Assembly: GCA_021811155.1 (NCBI GenBank)
Contig: JAJZPO010000017.1
Coordinates: 1 to 43,148, forward strand
Reading direction: 5' to 3'
Length of the DNA stretch: 43,148 nt
Origin: Bacillota bacterium
GTDB taxonomy: Bacteria; Bacillota; Desulfitobacteriia; Desulfitobacteriales; JAJXUE01
Shown here piece by piece: positions 40,108 through 43,148 of this stretch. The notes under the pieces were generated by a model. It was not told the DNA's origin and searched no databases. It saw only the letters and a program-made list of their open reading frames with translations. Made by a program: the position numbers and the translations under genes. Numbering within the stretch: position 1 is the stretch's first letter; each line of letters opens with the position of its first letter.

Positions 40108-42225
40108 TCAACCACCCCCGCTGCTCACCTCCCTTAATTCTCTCTGCACTTTTAGTTCAGCAATGGCTTGAACAAAAATTGCCTGATTTATCTTGACCCC
40201 TGCATCCTGCTTCATTGACTGTGTCAAAGCAATAAACGAAGCTTTATGGCACAGGGCAGCCAATTCAGCGCCTGACATGGGGCCGGTTTTCTCGGCCAGT
40301 TCCGAATAGTCCACGTCTTCTGCCAAAGGCAGCATGCGGCTGTGTATCTTAAGGATTTCGGCCCGTTCGGCAGCTTGCGGCAAGGATAGCTGCAGAATGT
40401 ACTCGAACCTTCCGGCCCGCAGCAGCACCGGATCGATTAGTTCCGGCCTGTTGCTGGCTGCGAGAACCGTTACCCCCTCAACCTGCTCCAATCCGTCAAA
40501 CTCCAAAACAAGCTGGCTGATAAGCCGTTCTGCCACATTGCTGGACCCGGTTGAGCGGGAACGGACAAGGCCGTCCAATTCGTCAAAAAAAAGTATACAG
40601 GGGGCTGTCTGCTTGGCTTTAACGAATATGTCATGGAGAGCCTTCTCCGCTTCTCCCAACCAGCGCGATACCAAGGTGGGTCCGCTTACACTGATAAAGT
40701 TCACTTTGGCTGATTTGCCCGCGGCCTTGGCGAGCAAGGTTTTGCCGCTTCCCGAAGGGCCGGTTAACAGGATACCCCTGGGCGGGGTAAACCTGTATTC
40801 CCGGCATGCCTCTGGGTTATTTAACGGGAGTTCCAGCAAAACCCGCAAAGTCTCTTTGGCTTCCGCCAGACCCCCGACGTCTTCCCAGTCAACGTCGGGA
40901 ATCTCCGAGTAGTACTCCCGGGTAGCGGACGGTTCCACTTCCCGCAAAGCTGCGGTAAAGTCAGCCATGGACACTTCGAAGTGCGGAACGTCCCGGTTAA
41001 AACCAATTTCTGCAAGAATTTTGCGCAGGGCTCCCATCCCGGCTTCTTTACACAGGGCAGAAAGGTCGGCTCCGACAAACCCATAGGTTATTTGCGCCAG
41101 GTGGCTTAAGTCTACATTATCTGCCAGCGGCATCCCTTTGGTATGAATCTGCAGAATCTGCAGGCGGCCTTCCCGGTCAGGAGGCATGATTGCCATTTCC
41201 CGGTCAAACCTGCCCGGACGCCTGAGCGCCGGATCCAGAGACGCAGGAATGTTGGTCGCACCAATAACGATGACTTGTCCCCGGTTTTCCAGACCGTCCA
41301 TGAGGGCCAGCAGTTGAGCCACAACCCGCTTTTCCACCTCGCCGTGTACTTCTGCCCGCCGCGGCGCAATGGCGTCAAGTTCATCCAGAAAAACAATGCT
41401 TGGCGCCTGACGTCTGGCCTCTTCGAAAACTTCCCTTAACTTGGCTTCACTTTCGCCGTAGAATTTGTGCATGATTTCCGGTCCATTAACATGGATGAAG
41501 TGAGCTTTGGTTTCAGAGGCTACCGCCCTGGCAATCAATGTTTTGCCTGTTCCGGGCGGTCCGAACAAAAGTATCCCCTTGGGAGCTTCAATTCCCAGCT
41601 TCCTGAAAATGTCAGGAAGCTTTAACGGCAGTTCAAGAATCTCCCTGATTTTTTGTACCTGTGGGTTAAGCCCTCCCACATCCTCATAGGTTATCCTCTC
41701 GCGCTTGCTAACCCCTACTTCCGGTTGGGCGATATAGAGGTCAGTGTCCATACCGACTGTAACAGGACCGCCGGGTGCGGTACCCGTGACCCGGAACCCC
41801 CGCTCCTGGTGTCCAAACAGGATTACCGACAACTCGTCTTCAGCAATCAACGGAATACCGCGCAGCACATCCCTCAATTCTCTTTCATCGTCTTTCTTCC
41901 ACTCGGAAAAGTCCTCCAGGGGAGAAAGCACAACTTTGCGGGCTTTCCTCAGCTCAGCTTTGCTTATCTTCACCGTCTCGTTCAATCCGACTCCGGCGTT
42001 GCGCCTGACGATGCCATCCATCTGTATGACATGCATTCCGTACACGTCCCCGAAGGCAGGAAAAACCTTCACCGCTATGCCTTTTTCGCCTTGCACACTG
42101 ACACAATCGCCGGTTTGCAGGCCCAAGAGTTCCATGTCTTCCCGGTTGATCCTGACAATTCCCTTGCGGGAATCCTCTACCAATCCTTCTTTAACTGTGA
42201 GTTCTATATATCTGTTTTCACTCAC
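40108..42225 (-). CDS. CDC48/VAT-type AAA ATPase with double-psi-barrel N-domain and two AAA modules
   Basis: GPPGTGKT and GPSGSGKT Walker A, VFLDELDAIAPRR and LFFDELDGLVRSR Walker B; GTG start at 42225 preceded by GGAGG. Confidence 0.92.
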   Translation of the reverse strand: MSENRYIELTVKEGLVEDSRKGIVRINREDMELLGLQTGDCVSVQGEKGIAVKVFPAFGDVYGMHVIQMDGIVRRNAGVGLNETVKISKAELRKARKVVLSPLEDFSEWKKDDERELRDVLRGIPLIAEDELSVILFGHQERGFRVTGTAPGGPVTVGMDTDLYIAQPEVGVSKRERITYEDVGGLNPQVQKIREILELPLKLPDIFRKLGIEAPKGILLFGPPGTGKTLIARAVASETKAHFIHVNGPEIMHKFYGESEAKLREVFEEARRQAPSIVFLDELDAIAPRRAEVHGEVEKRVVAQLLALMDGLENRGQVIVIGATNIPASLDPALRRPGRFDREMAIMPPDREGRLQILQIHTKGMPLADNVDLSHLAQITYGFVGADLSALCKEAGMGALRKILAEIGFNRDVPHFEVSMADFTAALREVEPSATREYYSEIPDVDWEDVGGLAEAKETLRVLLELPLNNPEACREYRFTPPRGILLTGPSGSGKTLLAKAAGKSAKVNFISVSGPTLVSRWLGEAEKALHDIFVKAKQTAPCILFFDELDGLVRSRSTGSSNVAERLISQLVLEFDGLEQVEGVTVLAASNRPELIDPVLLRAGRFEYILQLSLPQAAERAEILKIHSRMLPLAEDVDYSELAEKTGPMSGAELAALCHKASFIALTQSMKQDAGVKINQAIFVQAIAELKVQRELREVSSGGG

Positions 42226-42280
42226 AGGAATACCTCCACTCCACTTCGGCCTTCGACTTTCCCGGCAAACACTTCTTCTT

Positions 42281-42492
42281 TGGTATGCCGTATACCATTT
42301 CAAGTAAAAAAATTTATGGTTAACGCCCGCAACAGTCTCCGGCCTTCGGCCCATGGTATACTGTACACCAAACACGGGTGGATGACCCCCCCCTGATTCA
42401 CGCAAGCCATTACCTCAAACAATCAAACATAATCATTCAATTCTGCAACCCGGTTCCGCCAAACCCACAACGCTTTTGGTATACCGTATCCC
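42281..42492. promoter_or_regulatory. Cluster of GTATAC-type palindromic sites upstream of the AAA ATPase gene
   Basis: TGGTATgccgtATACCA (42281-42297), TGGTATACTGTACACCA (42355-42371), TGGTATACCGTATCC (42478-42492). Confidence 0.55.
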
Positions 42493-42629
42493 GTTGTTGA
42501 GTAATATTCTCTGGTTGGTGGCAAAATCCTCTTCCTGTTGTCAAAAAAGTTGTCGACAAATTCTGACAATTCTTTCGCCTTGCCCCTTTTCAGTTGTGCC
42601 ACGGCTATAAGGTCACCTGTTAGAACCAA
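42423..42629 (-). CDS. Hypothetical short ORF
   Basis: ORF only; contains one of the GTATAC sites, may be non-coding. Confidence 0.25.
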   Translation of the reverse strand: MVLTGDLIAVAQLKRGKAKELSEFVDNFFDNRKRILPPTREYYSTTGYGIPKALWVWRNRVAELNDYV

Positions 42630-43114
42630 TACTTAGGGTAACTCCTGTTGGGAGATAGATTATTGGTGAGGAGTCCCACAAGCACAAGGACAAGAGCTCC
42701 TGCCCCAACCGGGGTCAAAATATAGATTGGTGTAGCTTTAGTCAACACTGCGATCAGCGCTGTAGCCCCAGCCGGGGGGTGAACTGTTTTTGTTGCCAGC
42801 ATGACCCCAACAGCCATGGCGGTCGCCAGCGCAGCCGACCACCAGGCAAGACCGAAAATTGTATAACAAATTACTCCAATGGAAGCCGAAATTGTATGCC
42901 CCAAAATAACATTACGAGGTTGGGCCAGAGGCGCATCGGGAATTCCATAAACCAAAACCGCTGAGGCGCCTAAAGATGGTACGATGAACGGCATTTTGTA
43001 GACCAGCGAAAGGAGAGACACCGTTCCGATGCCTAAGAAAGCCCCCAACCAGGCGAGAAGAATATCCAGACCTGGCGGCGCATACAATGGCTCCGTCCGT
43101 TTGCAGCCTTTCAT
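42620..43114 (-). CDS. HPP family membrane protein
   Basis: VPSLGASAVLVYGIPDAPLAQPRNVILGH, TVHPPAGATALIAVL. Confidence 0.9.
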   Translation of the reverse strand: MKGCKRTEPLYAPPGLDILLAWLGAFLGIGTVSLLSLVYKMPFIVPSLGASAVLVYGIPDAPLAQPRNVILGHTISASIGVICYTIFGLAWWSAALATAMAVGVMLATKTVHPPAGATALIAVLTKATPIYILTPVGAGALVLVLVGLLTNNLSPNRSYPKYWF

Positions 43115-43148
43115 TTTCCTAAAGTATTGGCTTAAACTGTTGGGTTTT

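Overview
The window looks like chromosomal DNA from an anaerobic, spore-forming Firmicute (Peptococcaceae/Desulfotomaculum-Moorella-like; inferred from gene content). Most genes are on the minus strand. Main blocks: (1) an HdrCBA-MvhD-Flox-like flavin-based electron-transfer operon (167-6807); (2) an Fe-S aldo/keto reductase, a Na/Pi cotransporter-like protein, a TPR protein and an ABC/FtsX efflux cassette; (3) an LCP-family protein; (4) bshC coupled to selD, where selD is itself a selenoprotein gene with an in-frame UGA that the ORF track misses, and selA nearby; (5) GGDEF, aminotransferase, DivIVA, DUF1405, MecA-like and DUF362 genes; (6) a Rieske/cytochrome b complex with a C-terminal haem c domain; (7) DUF2889, SASP, YeiH and thioredoxin-like genes; (8) an oxalate catabolic locus (OxlT-like MFS plus a four-subunit 2-oxoacid oxidoreductase whose alpha chain carries Arg31/Arg109/Asp112 as in oxalate oxidoreductase), headed by a bacterial CDC48-type AAA ATPase and flanked by clusters of GTATAC-centred palindromes. 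The strongest unexplained signal is a family of three ~170-210 bp intergenic elements (26367-26565, 28461-28672, 32112-32278). They lie in the same orientation and contain up to four ordered hairpins, with a compensatory base-pair change between copies. A second repeat family (heptamer-like GACTCCT/TCAGAACTC arrays) occurs at three places, and one of them contains a nested fold-back element with 15-bp perfect inverted ends.
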